Positions 55,115 through 63,238 of a stretch of 64,000 bases of DNA are shown in pieces. Each line of letters opens with the position of its first letter. The first letter of the stretch is position 1. Location: positions 1 to 64,000 of the forward strand of contig NZ_BDCH01000001.1 in assembly GCF_001613405.1 (NCBI RefSeq), read 5' to 3'. Below the pieces are notes generated by a model. The model ran no database searches. It saw nothing but the letters and a program-made list of their open reading frames with translations, and was not told the origin of the DNA. A program made the position numbers and the translations under genes. The stretch comes from Nocardia crassostreae (lineage in GTDB: Bacteria; Actinomycetota; Actinomycetes; Mycobacteriales; Mycobacteriaceae).

Positions 55115-56589
55115 ACCACGGCCTGCGCACCGGGATCACGGGCGGCCGCGGCGGCGAGCAGATCCGGCAGCAGCACTGGATCGCCCGGCCCGGCGCGGTG
55201 CGGGGTGCGCACGGCGAGTTCGTGTTCCGCCGGTGTCAGCAAGCTGATGCGGCCGATCGGTTCGTCCAGATCGGCGGCGATCACGGTGCGCAGGAACAAG
55301 AGGAACCGGTGCAGTTGCTCGTCGACGGTCCGCTGACCGTGGCGCTGTGGATTGGCCAGCAGATCGACCGACAATCCCGCCTCGGTGCCCGCGCGATACA
55401 GATTGAAATGCAGATCGGCCACCGAACCCGAAGCGAGAATGCGGTACTCGCCGATCGCCTTGCCGAAACGGCTGGTGCGATCGAAGAACATGAGATTCAC
55501 GCTCGGCCCCAGCGCCTGATCCGCGCCCACGCCCAGATCCCGGCGCAACTCCTCGAATCGGTAGCGCTGATGCCGCAGCCCGCCGGTGATATCGCGGGCG
55601 GCGGCCGCGATGAGCTCGCGCAGCGTCACCGCGCCCCCGCAGCGCAACCGGACGGGCAGCACATTCGCGAGCATGCCGCCGGACTTCTTCAGCACCGCGG
55701 TGGTTCGCGCCGAGGCGGCCAACTGCACCAGGGGTTCGGCCTCGCCGGTCATGCCCGCCCGGAACGCACAGATGACCGCCACCAGGACCTGCGCCGGGCT
55801 GACGGCGCATGCGGCGGCGCGGCGTTCCAGCGCGGCCCAGTCCTCGGCCGCGAGCGCACCGGCGGCGCGCAGGGCGGTCGGCAGCGCGCCGGTACGGCGC
55901 GGGTGGTGCGCACCGGGCGCGGGGATCGGAGTGGTCCAGTCCGAGAAGCGTTCCCGCCAGTAGGCGCGATCGGCGAGGAAGCGGGCGGAGGCCCGGTACT
56001 CGGCGTCGGCGGCCTGGATCTCGGCCGGGGAGAGCCCGCCGAAGACCGATGGCTCGATACCGCCGAGCAGGGCCTCGTACCACTGGCCAATGCGCGCGAT
56101 GAGGCTCAGGCCGCCGTAGCCGTCGATGGCCACATGGTGCATCTGCGCGTACCAGATGTGCCGGTCCGGCCCGAGCCGCAGCAGCGCCGCCGCCCACAGG
56201 GGGGCGTCGAGCAGTTCGATGGGCACCCGGTGCCGCCGGTCCATCCAATCCAGCGCGGCCCGTTGGGGATCGGGCCGGTCGGCCAGGTCGACGCGTTCCA
56301 GGGCGCCGCCGATATCGGGCGCCATCCACTGATACGGGCGGCCGTCGGCCTGGCCGATGCGCAGCCGCCCGACGCCGAACTCCTCGAAGGCGCGATGTGC
56401 GGCGGTATCGAACAGCTCCGCATCCAATTCGCCGTGTAGTTCCAGGTAATGCGCTTGTCCGGGTAATGCGCGCGGACGGAGTCCGGCTCCGTCCCCCGCT
56501 CCGATATCGTCCGCGAGCCACAATTCCATTTGGGCGCGGGACAATTCGAACGGTACGGCGTCGCAAACGTCAGGCGAATCGGCGAGCAT
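55090..56589 (-). CDS. NRPS fragment: N-terminal condensation domain
   Basis: ATG 56589 with GGAGGG upstream opens a 499-residue piece: a condensation domain (FELSRAQMELWLADDIG, MHHVAIDGYGGLSLI, SVNLMFFDRTSRFGKAIGEY) followed by the start of A1 ([25 protein letters not shown]). It stops at TAG 55090-55092. Compared with other A-domain starts ([13 protein letters not shown]), about ten bases are missing; AGCTA could have been a short direct repeat flanking the loss. As first module of the line, C1 might accept an acyl-CoA or trans-acting carrier protein substrate. Confidence 0.83.
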   Translation of the reverse strand: MLADSPDVCDAVPFELSRAQMELWLADDIGAGDGAGLRPRALPGQAHYLELHGELDAELFDTAAHRAFEEFGVGRLRIGQADGRPYQWMAPDIGGALERVDLADRPDPQRAALDWMDRRHRVPIELLDAPLWAAALLRLGPDRHIWYAQMHHVAIDGYGGLSLIARIGQWYEALLGGIEPSVFGGLSPAEIQAADAEYRASARFLADRAYWRERFSDWTTPIPAPGAHHPRRTGALPTALRAAGALAAEDWAALERRAAACAVSPAQVLVAVICAFRAGMTGEAEPLVQLAASARTTAVLKKSGGMLANVLPVRLRCGGAVTLRELIAAAARDITGGLRHQRYRFEELRRDLGVGADQALGPSVNLMFFDRTSRFGKAIGEYRILASGSVADLHFNLYRAGTEAGLSVDLLANPQRHGQRTVDEQLHRFLLFLRTVIAADLDEPIGRISLLTPAEHELAVRTPHRAGPGDPVLLPDLLAAAAARDPGAQAVVCGDAALS

Positions 56590-56687
56590 TGTCCCTCCCG
56601 AAGTCCGGACCTGCGGAATACGCCGGACAGTACCGCACTGTTGCTGAAAGTCTGCTGGGGCACAGCGACATCCATGTGAAAATACAA

Positions 56688-56722
56688 AATCCGGCGGCTG
56701 TCCTTGTGACAGCCGCCGGATT
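56688..56722 (-). terminator. Rho-independent terminator of ctaD
   Basis: A perfect 15-bp stem (56688-56702 with 56708-56722; core CCGGCGGCTGTC) with a 5-base loop, followed on the minus strand by TTGTATTTT. It lies 15 bases after the ctaD stop and separates it from the NRPS gene on the same strand, so the NRPS needs its own promoter between 56590 and 56687. Confidence 0.9.
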
Positions 56723-56737
56723 CCGGTGAACCGAAAG

Positions 56738-58477
56738 CTAGCTGGAGACCGTTTCCGACTCCTCGATCCGATGCGACTTGGAGCCCCAGCCGACATGGGC
56801 CTCGGCGCGCATGCGCTCGACCATGTGCGGATAGTGCAATTCGAATGCCGGGCGCTCGGAACGGATCTGGGGCAATTCGTAGAAGTTGTGCCGCGGCGGC
56901 GGGCAGGAGGTGGCCCATTCGAGGGAGTTGCCGTAACCCCACGGATCGTCCACGGTCACGACCTCGCCGTAGCGGTAGGACTTGAAGACGTTCCACACGA
57001 ACGGCAGCATGGACGCGCCGAGAATGAAGGCGCCGATGGTGGAAATGGTGTTCAGCGCAGTGAATCCGTCCATTTCCAGGTAATCCGCGTATCGGCGCGG
57101 CATGCCCTCGTTACCCAGCCAGTGCTGCACCAGGAACGTGGTGTGGAAGCCCACGAAGGTGGCCCAGAAGTGCCACTTGCCCATGCGCTCGTCCATCATG
57201 CGGCCGGTCATCTTGGGGAACCAGAAGTAGATGCCCGCGAAGGTGGCGAACACGATGGTGCCGAAGAGCACGTAGTGGAAATGCGCCACCACGAAATAGC
57301 TGTCGGACACATGGAAGTCCAGCGGCGGGCTGGCCAGGATCACGCCGGACAGGCCACCGAAGAGGAAGGTCACCAGGAACCCGACCGACCACAGCATGGG
57401 TGATTCGAAGGTCAGCTGGCCGCGCCACATGGTGCCGATCCAGTTGAAGAACTTCACACCGGTTGGGACCGCGATGAGGAAGGTCATGAACGAGAAGAAC
57501 GGCAGCAGCACCGCGCCGGTGGCGTACATGTGGTGCGCCCACACCGCGATCGACAGCGCCGCGATACCCAGGGTCGCGTAGACCAGGGTGGTGTAACCGA
57601 AGATCGGCTTACGGCTGAACACCGGGTAGATCTCGGAGACGATGCCGAAGAACGGCAGCGCGATGATGTACACCTCGGGATGGCCGAAGTACCAGAACAA
57701 ATGCTGGTAGAGCAGGGTGCCGCCATTGGCGGGATCGTAGATGTGCCCGCCCAGGTGCCGGTCGTAGGCGATGCCGAACAGCGCCGCGGTCAGGATCGGG
57801 AAGGCCAGCAGCACGAGCACCGAGGTCACCATGATGTTCCAGGTGAAGATGGGCATGCGGAACAGGGTCATGCCCGGGCAGCGCAGGCAGATGACCGTGG
57901 TGATCATATTGACGCCGCCCAGGATGGTGCCCAGACCGGAGACGGCCAGACCCAGAATCCAGAGGTCGGCGCCCACGCCGGGCGCGTGCACCATATCGGT
58001 GAGCGGGCTGTAGGCGGTCCAGCCGAAGTCGGCCGCACCGCCGGGGGTGATGAATCCGGCGGTCGCCATGGTGCCGCCGAACAAATAGAGCCAGTAGCTG
58101 AAGGCGTTCAATCGCGGGAAGGCCACATCGGGCGCGCCGATCTGCAAGGGCAGCACGATGTTCGCGAAACCGAACAGAATGGCCGTCGCATAGAACAGCA
58201 GCATGATGGTGCCGTGCATGGTGAACAACTGGTTGAACTGTTCCGTGGACAGGAACTGCATACCCGGGCGCGCCAGTTCGGCGCGCATGAGCAGCGCCAT
58301 CAATCCGCCGATCATGAAGAACGAAATGGCGGTGCACAGGTACATGACGCCCAGGACCTTGGGGTCGGTCGTCGTGACGCATTTGTAGATGAACGAACCC
58401 TTGGGGCCCAGCCGCGGCGGATAGGGCCGAGTCGGCTCCAATCCCGATTGCGGCTTGGGAGCTACGGCAGTCACCAC
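56738..58477 (-). CDS. ctaD: Cytochrome c oxidase subunit I (aa3 type)
   Basis: Core subunit of the terminal oxidase: 579 residues, twelve membrane helices, binding heme a and the heme a3-CuB centre. Ligand motifs are present: [38 protein letters not shown] (CuB His and the cross-linked Tyr region), WAHHMYATG (two CuB histidines) and [12 protein letters not shown] (heme ligands). Start [21 protein letters not shown] and the C-terminal extension [31 protein letters not shown] are typical of Mycobacteriales. Monocistronic, ended by a strong terminator. It is a housekeeping gene and marks the boundary of the accessory NRPS region. Confidence 0.97.
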   Translation of the reverse strand: MVTAVAPKPQSGLEPTRPYPPRLGPKGSFIYKCVTTTDPKVLGVMYLCTAISFFMIGGLMALLMRAELARPGMQFLSTEQFNQLFTMHGTIMLLFYATAILFGFANIVLPLQIGAPDVAFPRLNAFSYWLYLFGGTMATAGFITPGGAADFGWTAYSPLTDMVHAPGVGADLWILGLAVSGLGTILGGVNMITTVICLRCPGMTLFRMPIFTWNIMVTSVLVLLAFPILTAALFGIAYDRHLGGHIYDPANGGTLLYQHLFWYFGHPEVYIIALPFFGIVSEIYPVFSRKPIFGYTTLVYATLGIAALSIAVWAHHMYATGAVLLPFFSFMTFLIAVPTGVKFFNWIGTMWRGQLTFESPMLWSVGFLVTFLFGGLSGVILASPPLDFHVSDSYFVVAHFHYVLFGTIVFATFAGIYFWFPKMTGRMMDERMGKWHFWATFVGFHTTFLVQHWLGNEGMPRRYADYLEMDGFTALNTISTIGAFILGASMLPFVWNVFKSYRYGEVVTVDDPWGYGNSLEWATSCPPPRHNFYELPQIRSERPAFELHYPHMVERMRAEAHVGWGSKSHRIEESETVSS

Positions 58478-58677
58478 ATCCTCCTCGAGATCCGTCCGCA
58501 GCTTGGACTATCGGCTCCGGAACCCACGATGAACGGCGCTCAGCGTACTCACAGCAATTCGATTCTGGCAGAGAACACTCCGACCGGACAGTCAGGACAC
58601 CCTTTTCCGCACATCACCTGGGCGACTCGCCACCCGGCATCACGAAATCCTCACGACCGACCCGGCACCATCGAGGT

Positions 58678-59073
58678 ATGAGCAGATCGCTGCGCACCCG
58701 GATCAGCACCGCCGTCGTGGTCGGCGCGCTCGGCGCCCTGCTGGCCACCGGCGCGGCCCTCGCCCAGCACGAACCGCGCGCGGTCATCCACGGCCGCCAC
58801 GCGCTCACCGCCTCGGTCACCGGCGAGAAGCCCGGTAACCGCTGCCAGCTGGCGGGCAAGAGCGTCAGCGGACCGTGGGAGACCGTCGCGGCGGACGGCA
58901 CCGTGCGGCTCACGCTCGACGCGGGCGGGGGCAAGGACGTGCACGTGCTCTGCGAGGATCCGGCGCGGGGCGATAGTTCGGTGCATATCGTGCGCGCCGA
59001 GCGCACGCCCCATTCGGGTGCGCCGTCGCCCATCCGGCAGATCCTCGACAGCCCGCTGCTGGGCCGGGGCTGA
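58678..59073 (+). CDS. Small secreted protein of unknown function
   Basis: A 131-residue exported protein. Residues 1-30 (MSRSLRTRISTAVVVGALGA, then LLATGAALAQ) form a Sec signal peptide with probable cleavage after ALA. The mature part has two cysteines (NRCQLAG and HVLCED) that may form a disulfide, and short beta-strands (ALTASVTGEKPG, TVRLTLDAGGGKDVHVLC), resembling small Ig-like actinobacterial secreted proteins. ATG 58678 follows GAGG. I do not recognise the family. Confidence 0.66.
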   Translation: MSRSLRTRISTAVVVGALGALLATGAALAQHEPRAVIHGRHALTASVTGEKPGNRCQLAGKSVSGPWETVAADGTVRLTLDAGGGKDVHVLCEDPARGDSSVHIVRAERTPHSGAPSPIRQILDSPLLGRG

Positions 59074-59116
59074 GTCTCCTTTATATGTCGAGCCCCCTTT
59101 AAATCGGGCGCGCCGA

Positions 59117-59968
59117 TCAGGCGACGCGGGCCGCCGCGACGGCGGCCCGCACCGCGGGGGCGGTCTCGACCGCGAAACGCTGTGTCTCCCATTCGTCGTC
59201 CGGGGCGACCTGGAGCAGGAATTCGCTGATGCCGTGGGCCAGGGCGATCTCGGTGAGCTGATCCGCCGTCATGGCCGGTTCGATCACATAGGCGCGGCGG
59301 ATGAGGGCCGGGACGCGCCCGGCCGCACGGGCGCCGGTATCGATGGCGGCCATGAGCGCGGCCAGCGAATCCGGCGGGGCGTAGGCGAATCCGCCGAGCC
59401 AGCCGTCGGCCAGCTCACCGGTCATGGCCAGGGCGCGCGGGCCGTAGACGCCGAGCCAGATGGCGATCGGATGGGACGGGCGCGGCCCGGGTTTCGCACC
59501 GCGCAGGGCGTAGAACTCACCGTCCAGGTACGGCCGCTCCTCCGCACTCCACAGTGCCCGGATGACGGCGATGCCCTCGCGCAGCGCCCGCAGCGCCTGT
59601 CCCGGCGTACGGCGCTCGCCGCCCATGGCGTCGATGGCATCCCAGAACGCGCCCGCGCCCAGACCCAGTTCGACCCGGCCGCCGCTGAGCAGATCCAGGC
59701 TGGCGGCGCTGCGGCTCAGCACGGCGGGCGGGCGCAGCGGCAGATTCGCGACGGCGGGCATGAGGGTGAGGTTGCGGGTCACGGCCGCCACATAGGACAG
59801 CAGGGTCCAGGTGTCGAGGAAGGCGGGCTGATACGGGTGATCCTGGACGGCGAGGACCTCCAGGCCCTGTTCGTCGGCATGGCGCACCAGCCGCAGCAGC
59901 GACCGGCCGCGCGCCGCCTCGGGCGGAACGAAGATCCCGAACCTCAGCTCATGTCCGTAATCGCCCAT
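59117..59968 (-). CDS. LLM-class flavin-dependent oxidoreductase
   Basis: A 283-residue luciferase-like TIM-barrel enzyme, probably F420- or FMN-dependent: ELRFGIFVPPEA at the first strand, VLAVQDHPYQPAFLDTWTLLSYVAAVTRNLTLMPAVANLPLRPPAVLSRSAASLDLLSGGRVELGLGAG with the conserved Gly-Gly-Arg, and PIAIWLGVYGPRALAMTGELADGWLGG. ATG 59968 is selected over 60052 because the barrel starts right after it. The substrate is unknown. It is divergent from the halogenase-like gene. Confidence 0.87.
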   Translation of the reverse strand: MGDYGHELRFGIFVPPEAARGRSLLRLVRHADEQGLEVLAVQDHPYQPAFLDTWTLLSYVAAVTRNLTLMPAVANLPLRPPAVLSRSAASLDLLSGGRVELGLGAGAFWDAIDAMGGERRTPGQALRALREGIAVIRALWSAEERPYLDGEFYALRGAKPGPRPSHPIAIWLGVYGPRALAMTGELADGWLGGFAYAPPDSLAALMAAIDTGARAAGRVPALIRRAYVIEPAMTADQLTEIALAHGISEFLLQVAPDDEWETQRFAVETAPAVRAAVAAARVA

Positions 59969-60069
59969 AGCGAATCCCAAGCTACTCCCGCCGGAAGGGG
60001 GCGGGCCGCCAAGCCCCCTATCTCGGCGAGTCCTTTCCGACACGCAGATCACGGCAATCGTCCCCGATC

Positions 60070-60885
60070 GTGATCAAGTGGGAATCTGAATCCAAGGTCG
60101 TTGCCGGGCAACGGATTACAATCGAGGAGGTGCAGCAACACAGCACGCTCGACAATGCACGCAAGCATTTGCTCCGGATCGACCCGGAGGCGCTGCTCCA
60201 CGCCCGCGACCGACTGACCGAGAGCGGGATAGCCCGGCTCGGTTTCCTGCTGCCGCACCAGGTCAAACGCAGCCTCGCCGCCGAGGCGCTGGCTCTGCTG
60301 GACCGGTATCAGGAATTGGGCGCCAAACTGCCCGGGAACGAGCCCTCCCGGCACGGAATCGATGTCGAGCAACAGGAAGTCGACGCGCACGGCCAGTTCA
60401 TTCCGCAGCTCTACGACTGTGAATCCTTGCGGCACAGGCTATCCGTCATTGCGGCCGAGGACGTTTTGCCCCGACCGGGTCCGCGCCGCTACGGCGTCAC
60501 CCGTCTGCACCACGATGATCGACCGAGCGAATAGCATTGGGGCGACTACTCTTTCATGCTTGCCCTGGTCGTGGAATACCCGTCGCTGGAGGAGGGCGAC
60601 TTCGTCCAGACCGTGGCGCACACCCGCCGCGATTGGGACCACTCCGATATCCATCGCACCCTCATCCGCAATCCGATCCGCTCCTGGGAACTGCACCCCG
60701 GCGACCTCTATCTGATTCGCGCCGACACCACCCTGCACCGCGTGCACCCCTTCACCCACGGCCGCCGCACCATCGTGACCATGTCCTTCGCCTCGACAGC
60801 GGATCTGCGGCGCGAGCAATCCGCGAGCAGACACGGTGCGGGTTTACCGGGCCGTGTTCGGGTTATGACGAATCAAGCACAGTGA
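60070..60885 (+). pseudogene. 2-oxoglutarate/Fe(II) enzyme with HxG motif (BesD/HalB-like halogenase candidate), in-frame amber
   Basis: A 271-codon gene, split at TAG 60532-60534. The first part (STLDNARKHLLRIDPEALLHARDRL, GIARLGFLLPHQVKRSLAAEALALLDRY) resembles the N-terminal helices of small double-stranded beta-helix oxygenases; RYGVTRLHHDDRPSE leads to the stop. The second part begins HWGDYSFMLALVVEYP, then LHPGDLYLIRADTTLHRVHPF (distal His) and RRTIVTMSFAS (Arg for 2-oxoglutarate). Where hydroxylases have His-x-Asp, this reads His-Trp-Gly-Asp; replacing the iron-binding Asp by Gly is the hallmark of Fe/2OG halogenases such as BesD. GTG 60070 or GTG 60130 may be the start. The TAG sits one residue before this His, probably an original CAG. 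Confidence 0.6.
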
Positions 60886-60955
60886 TAACCTGATTCACCG
60901 TTAACACACGGGGGCAGTGTCGCCATACCGTTTTCTCCCGGTTAGGCGAAAACCG

Positions 60956-62308
60956 ATGGACCTTCTGAATCCACTCGACGCGATCTTCTTGGCCTTCGAA
61001 TCCCGCGAACATCCCATGCACGTGGGCGGACTCCAGCTGTTCGAACCGCCCGCCGACGCGGGTCCAGACTTCGCCCGCGACCTGTTCGCGGACATGGTCG
61101 CCGCGGGCGAGGTGCGCACCCGCTTCCGCAGGCGCCCCAGCCGCATGCTGGGCGGCTTCTCCAGTCTGACCTGGTCCCATGCCGATTCCGTCGATCTCGA
61201 CTACCACCTGCGGCGCTGCGCCCTGCCCACGCCCGGCGGCATGGCCGATCTATTGGATCTGACCGAGCGCCTGCACGGCACGCTGCTGGACCGGCACCGG
61301 CCGCTGTGGGAGGGGCGACTCATCGAGGGCCTCGACGACGGGCGCTTCGCCGTCTACATCAAGATGCACCACGCGCTCATCGACGGCGTCTCCGCCATGC
61401 GGCTCATGCAGCGCACGCTCACCGACGATCCGTTCGACACCCGCGTCCGGGTGCCGTGGGGCGCGCCCCCGGTGCCGCGCGACGGCGATGCGCAGAACCC
61501 CTGGCAGCAACTACGAAAGGCGCTGCCGCGCATGCTGCGCAGCGCCGGATCGATCGCCGAGCCATTGCGCGGCGCGCTGGACGGGCGGCTCACCATGCCC
61601 ATGACCGCGCCCAAGACCATCCTCAATACCTCCATCGGCGGGGCGCGGCGAATCGCGGTGCGGTCCTGGCCGACCGAGCGCATCAATGCCATCCGGTACG
61701 CCACCGGCGCGACCGTCAACGATGTGGTGCTGGCCATGAGCGCGGCGGCGCTGCGGTCGTATCTGCTGGAACACCGGGCGCTGCCGGACGATCCGCTGAT
61801 CGCCATGGTGCCGGTGAATATTCGCAGCATTGCCGAGGCCGATACCGCCGAGGGCAATATGGTGGCCGCCTGCCTGGCGAATCTGGCGACCCACCTGGAT
61901 GATCCGCTGGCGCGGCTGCGGTCCATCAGCGCCTCCATGCGCGAGACCAAACAGGTCTTCACCCAGCTGCCCAAGCTGGAGGCCATGGCCCTGTCGGCGC
62001 TGCTCATGACGCCGCTCGGGGTTTCGCTGCTGCCGGGCTTCGAGGCGCTGCCGCGCATGCCGTTCAATCTGGTGATCTCGAATGTGCCCGGGCCGCGCAA
62101 GCCGGTGTACATGCGGGGCGCGCGGCTGGACGCCAACTATCCGCTCTCGATTCCGTTCGAATCCCAGGCCATGAACATCACGCTCGCCACCAATGGCGAC
62201 AATCTCGACTTCGGACTGGTGGGCTGCCGCCGCAGTGTGCCGGATCTGGACCGTTTCCCGGATCTGCTGGAGGCGGGCCTGACCGAGTTGGAACGGGCCA
62301 CCGCCTGA
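60956..62308 (+). CDS. Wax ester synthase/diacylglycerol acyltransferase (WS/DGAT)
   Basis: Esterifies diacylglycerol or long-chain alcohols with acyl-CoA for storage lipids, a typical trait of Nocardia and Mycobacterium. The 450-residue protein begins MDLLNPLDAIFLAFESREHPMHVGGLQLF, carries the acyltransferase motif KMHHALIDGVSAMRLM (HHxxxDG), TVNDVVLAMSAAALRSYL, MVPVNIRS and NLVISNVPGPRKPVYMRGARL. ATG 60956 is favoured because the family usually begins a few residues before the SPLD-like segment; GTG 60917 is an alternative. Monocistronic and intact. Confidence 0.92.
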   Translation: MDLLNPLDAIFLAFESREHPMHVGGLQLFEPPADAGPDFARDLFADMVAAGEVRTRFRRRPSRMLGGFSSLTWSHADSVDLDYHLRRCALPTPGGMADLLDLTERLHGTLLDRHRPLWEGRLIEGLDDGRFAVYIKMHHALIDGVSAMRLMQRTLTDDPFDTRVRVPWGAPPVPRDGDAQNPWQQLRKALPRMLRSAGSIAEPLRGALDGRLTMPMTAPKTILNTSIGGARRIAVRSWPTERINAIRYATGATVNDVVLAMSAAALRSYLLEHRALPDDPLIAMVPVNIRSIAEADTAEGNMVAACLANLATHLDDPLARLRSISASMRETKQVFTQLPKLEAMALSALLMTPLGVSLLPGFEALPRMPFNLVISNVPGPRKPVYMRGARLDANYPLSIPFESQAMNITLATNGDNLDFGLVGCRRSVPDLDRFPDLLEAGLTELERATA

Positions 62309-62324
62309 TCTCTACCCTGGGCGA

Positions 62325-63114
62325 GTGCATACGCGTTGGCCCGAACTGCGGAAACAGTGCCTGCTCGCCGAGGACGAGGCGGTGCTGGCGCTGAACAAAC
62401 CCCCCCGGTATCTCGGTCACCGGCGAGCGCCACGACACCGATATCGTCGAGCTCGCCGCGGCCGCCGGGGAGACGCTGTACCCGGTGCATCGCATCGACA
62501 AGGTGACCTCCGGACTGGTGCTGCTGGCCAAACAGCTGCCCGCGCACGGGCAGCTCACCCGGCAGTTCAACAAGCGCACGGCCGAGAAGGCGTATCTGGC
62601 CATCGTCGAATCGGCCGGGCTGCCCGAGCGCGGGGTCATCGAACTGCCGCTGAGCGTGGGCCGCAAGAACCGGGTGCGGATCGCCGCGCCGCGCGAGGCC
62701 ATCCGGCGGGTGGGCGATACCTGGCGGGTGGACGAGCACGACCTGCTGGCGGGCAAGAACTATCCGTCGATCACCGAATTCGCGACGGTCGCGAGCATCG
62801 CCACCCACACCGTGCTGGCGCTGCGCCCGGTCACCGGGCGGCGGCATCAGATTCGCGTGCACCTGGCCTGGATCGGGCACGCCATCACCGGCGACCCGCT
62901 GTTCGACAAGTCCGGTGCGCACGAGCGCACCCATCTGCATTCGTGGCGGCTGCGGCTGGACGCGCCGTGGCGTGATCCGGCGGTACTGGAACTGGAAGCC
63001 GAACCGGGCGCGGATTTCTGGAAGGTGGGCGGCGCACCCGTTTCCGCCGATCCGAAGCAACTATTGAGCATTGCCGCCGCGCTCATGACGCAGGGCACAC
63101 CCACCGGCATTTGA
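62325..63114 (+). pseudogene. RluA-family pseudouridine synthase, frameshift in a C-run
   Basis: GTG 62325 opens QCLLAEDEAVLALNKPP, then a run of seven Cs (62400-62406) shifts the frame. With six Cs the protein reads NKPPGISVTGERHDTDIVELAAAAG and joins the second frame: YPVHRIDKVTSGLVLLAK (catalytic Asp in HRIDKVTSG), KAYLAIVESAG, GRRHQIRVHLAWIGHAITGDPLF. The repaired protein would be about 262 residues, the length of rRNA/tRNA pseudouridine synthases of this group. A single extra C in a homopolymer is a very common sequencing error, so the gene may be intact in the organism. Confidence 0.84.
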
Positions 63115-63238
63115 TGTGAAAACGCTATATTCGGTGGCGAGTCTCACCGAGACCGTATCCGGGCAGGTCATCTAGCCTGAAAAGGTGGCCGCTCGCGGTC
63201 CGCTCGGGCGCAAAGGCGCTGCCCTTCACAGAAAGCGA

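Larger units (their letters stand above)
43163..56589 (-). pseudogene. Four-module NRPS (C-A-T x4, TE), broken at four sites
   Basis: Read as one gene this would encode about 4,450 residues: C1-A1-T1-C2-A2-T2-C3-A3-T3-C4-A4-T4-TE, a complete four-module line with release domain and no epimerase, methylation or MbtH element. The ATG at 56589 has GGAGGG just upstream. Lesions: a frameshift near 55,090, a deletion of about 60 codons plus frameshift near 51,575, TAG at 51451-51453 and a frameshift near 43,795. All four condensation motifs (HHVAIDG, HHAIADG, HHINADG, HHANADG), all four Ser sites (GGDSLSA or GGNSLSA) and the thioesterase GWSLGG are intact, so the coding regions between lesions have not drifted. 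An N-terminal condensation domain suggests the peptide is acylated or joined to a trans-loaded unit. Confidence 0.85.

Noticed and set aside
56623..56641. Dyad ACAGT-N5-ACTGT as a StrR box for the NRPS
   Set aside because: Five-base arms and five-base spacing do not fit the 11-base spacing; it may still be an unrelated operator.
34057..60534. Reassigned TAG codon or readthrough system
   Set aside because: Intact genes in the window use TAG as their normal end and no suppressor tRNA was seen. One of five internal stops is TAA.
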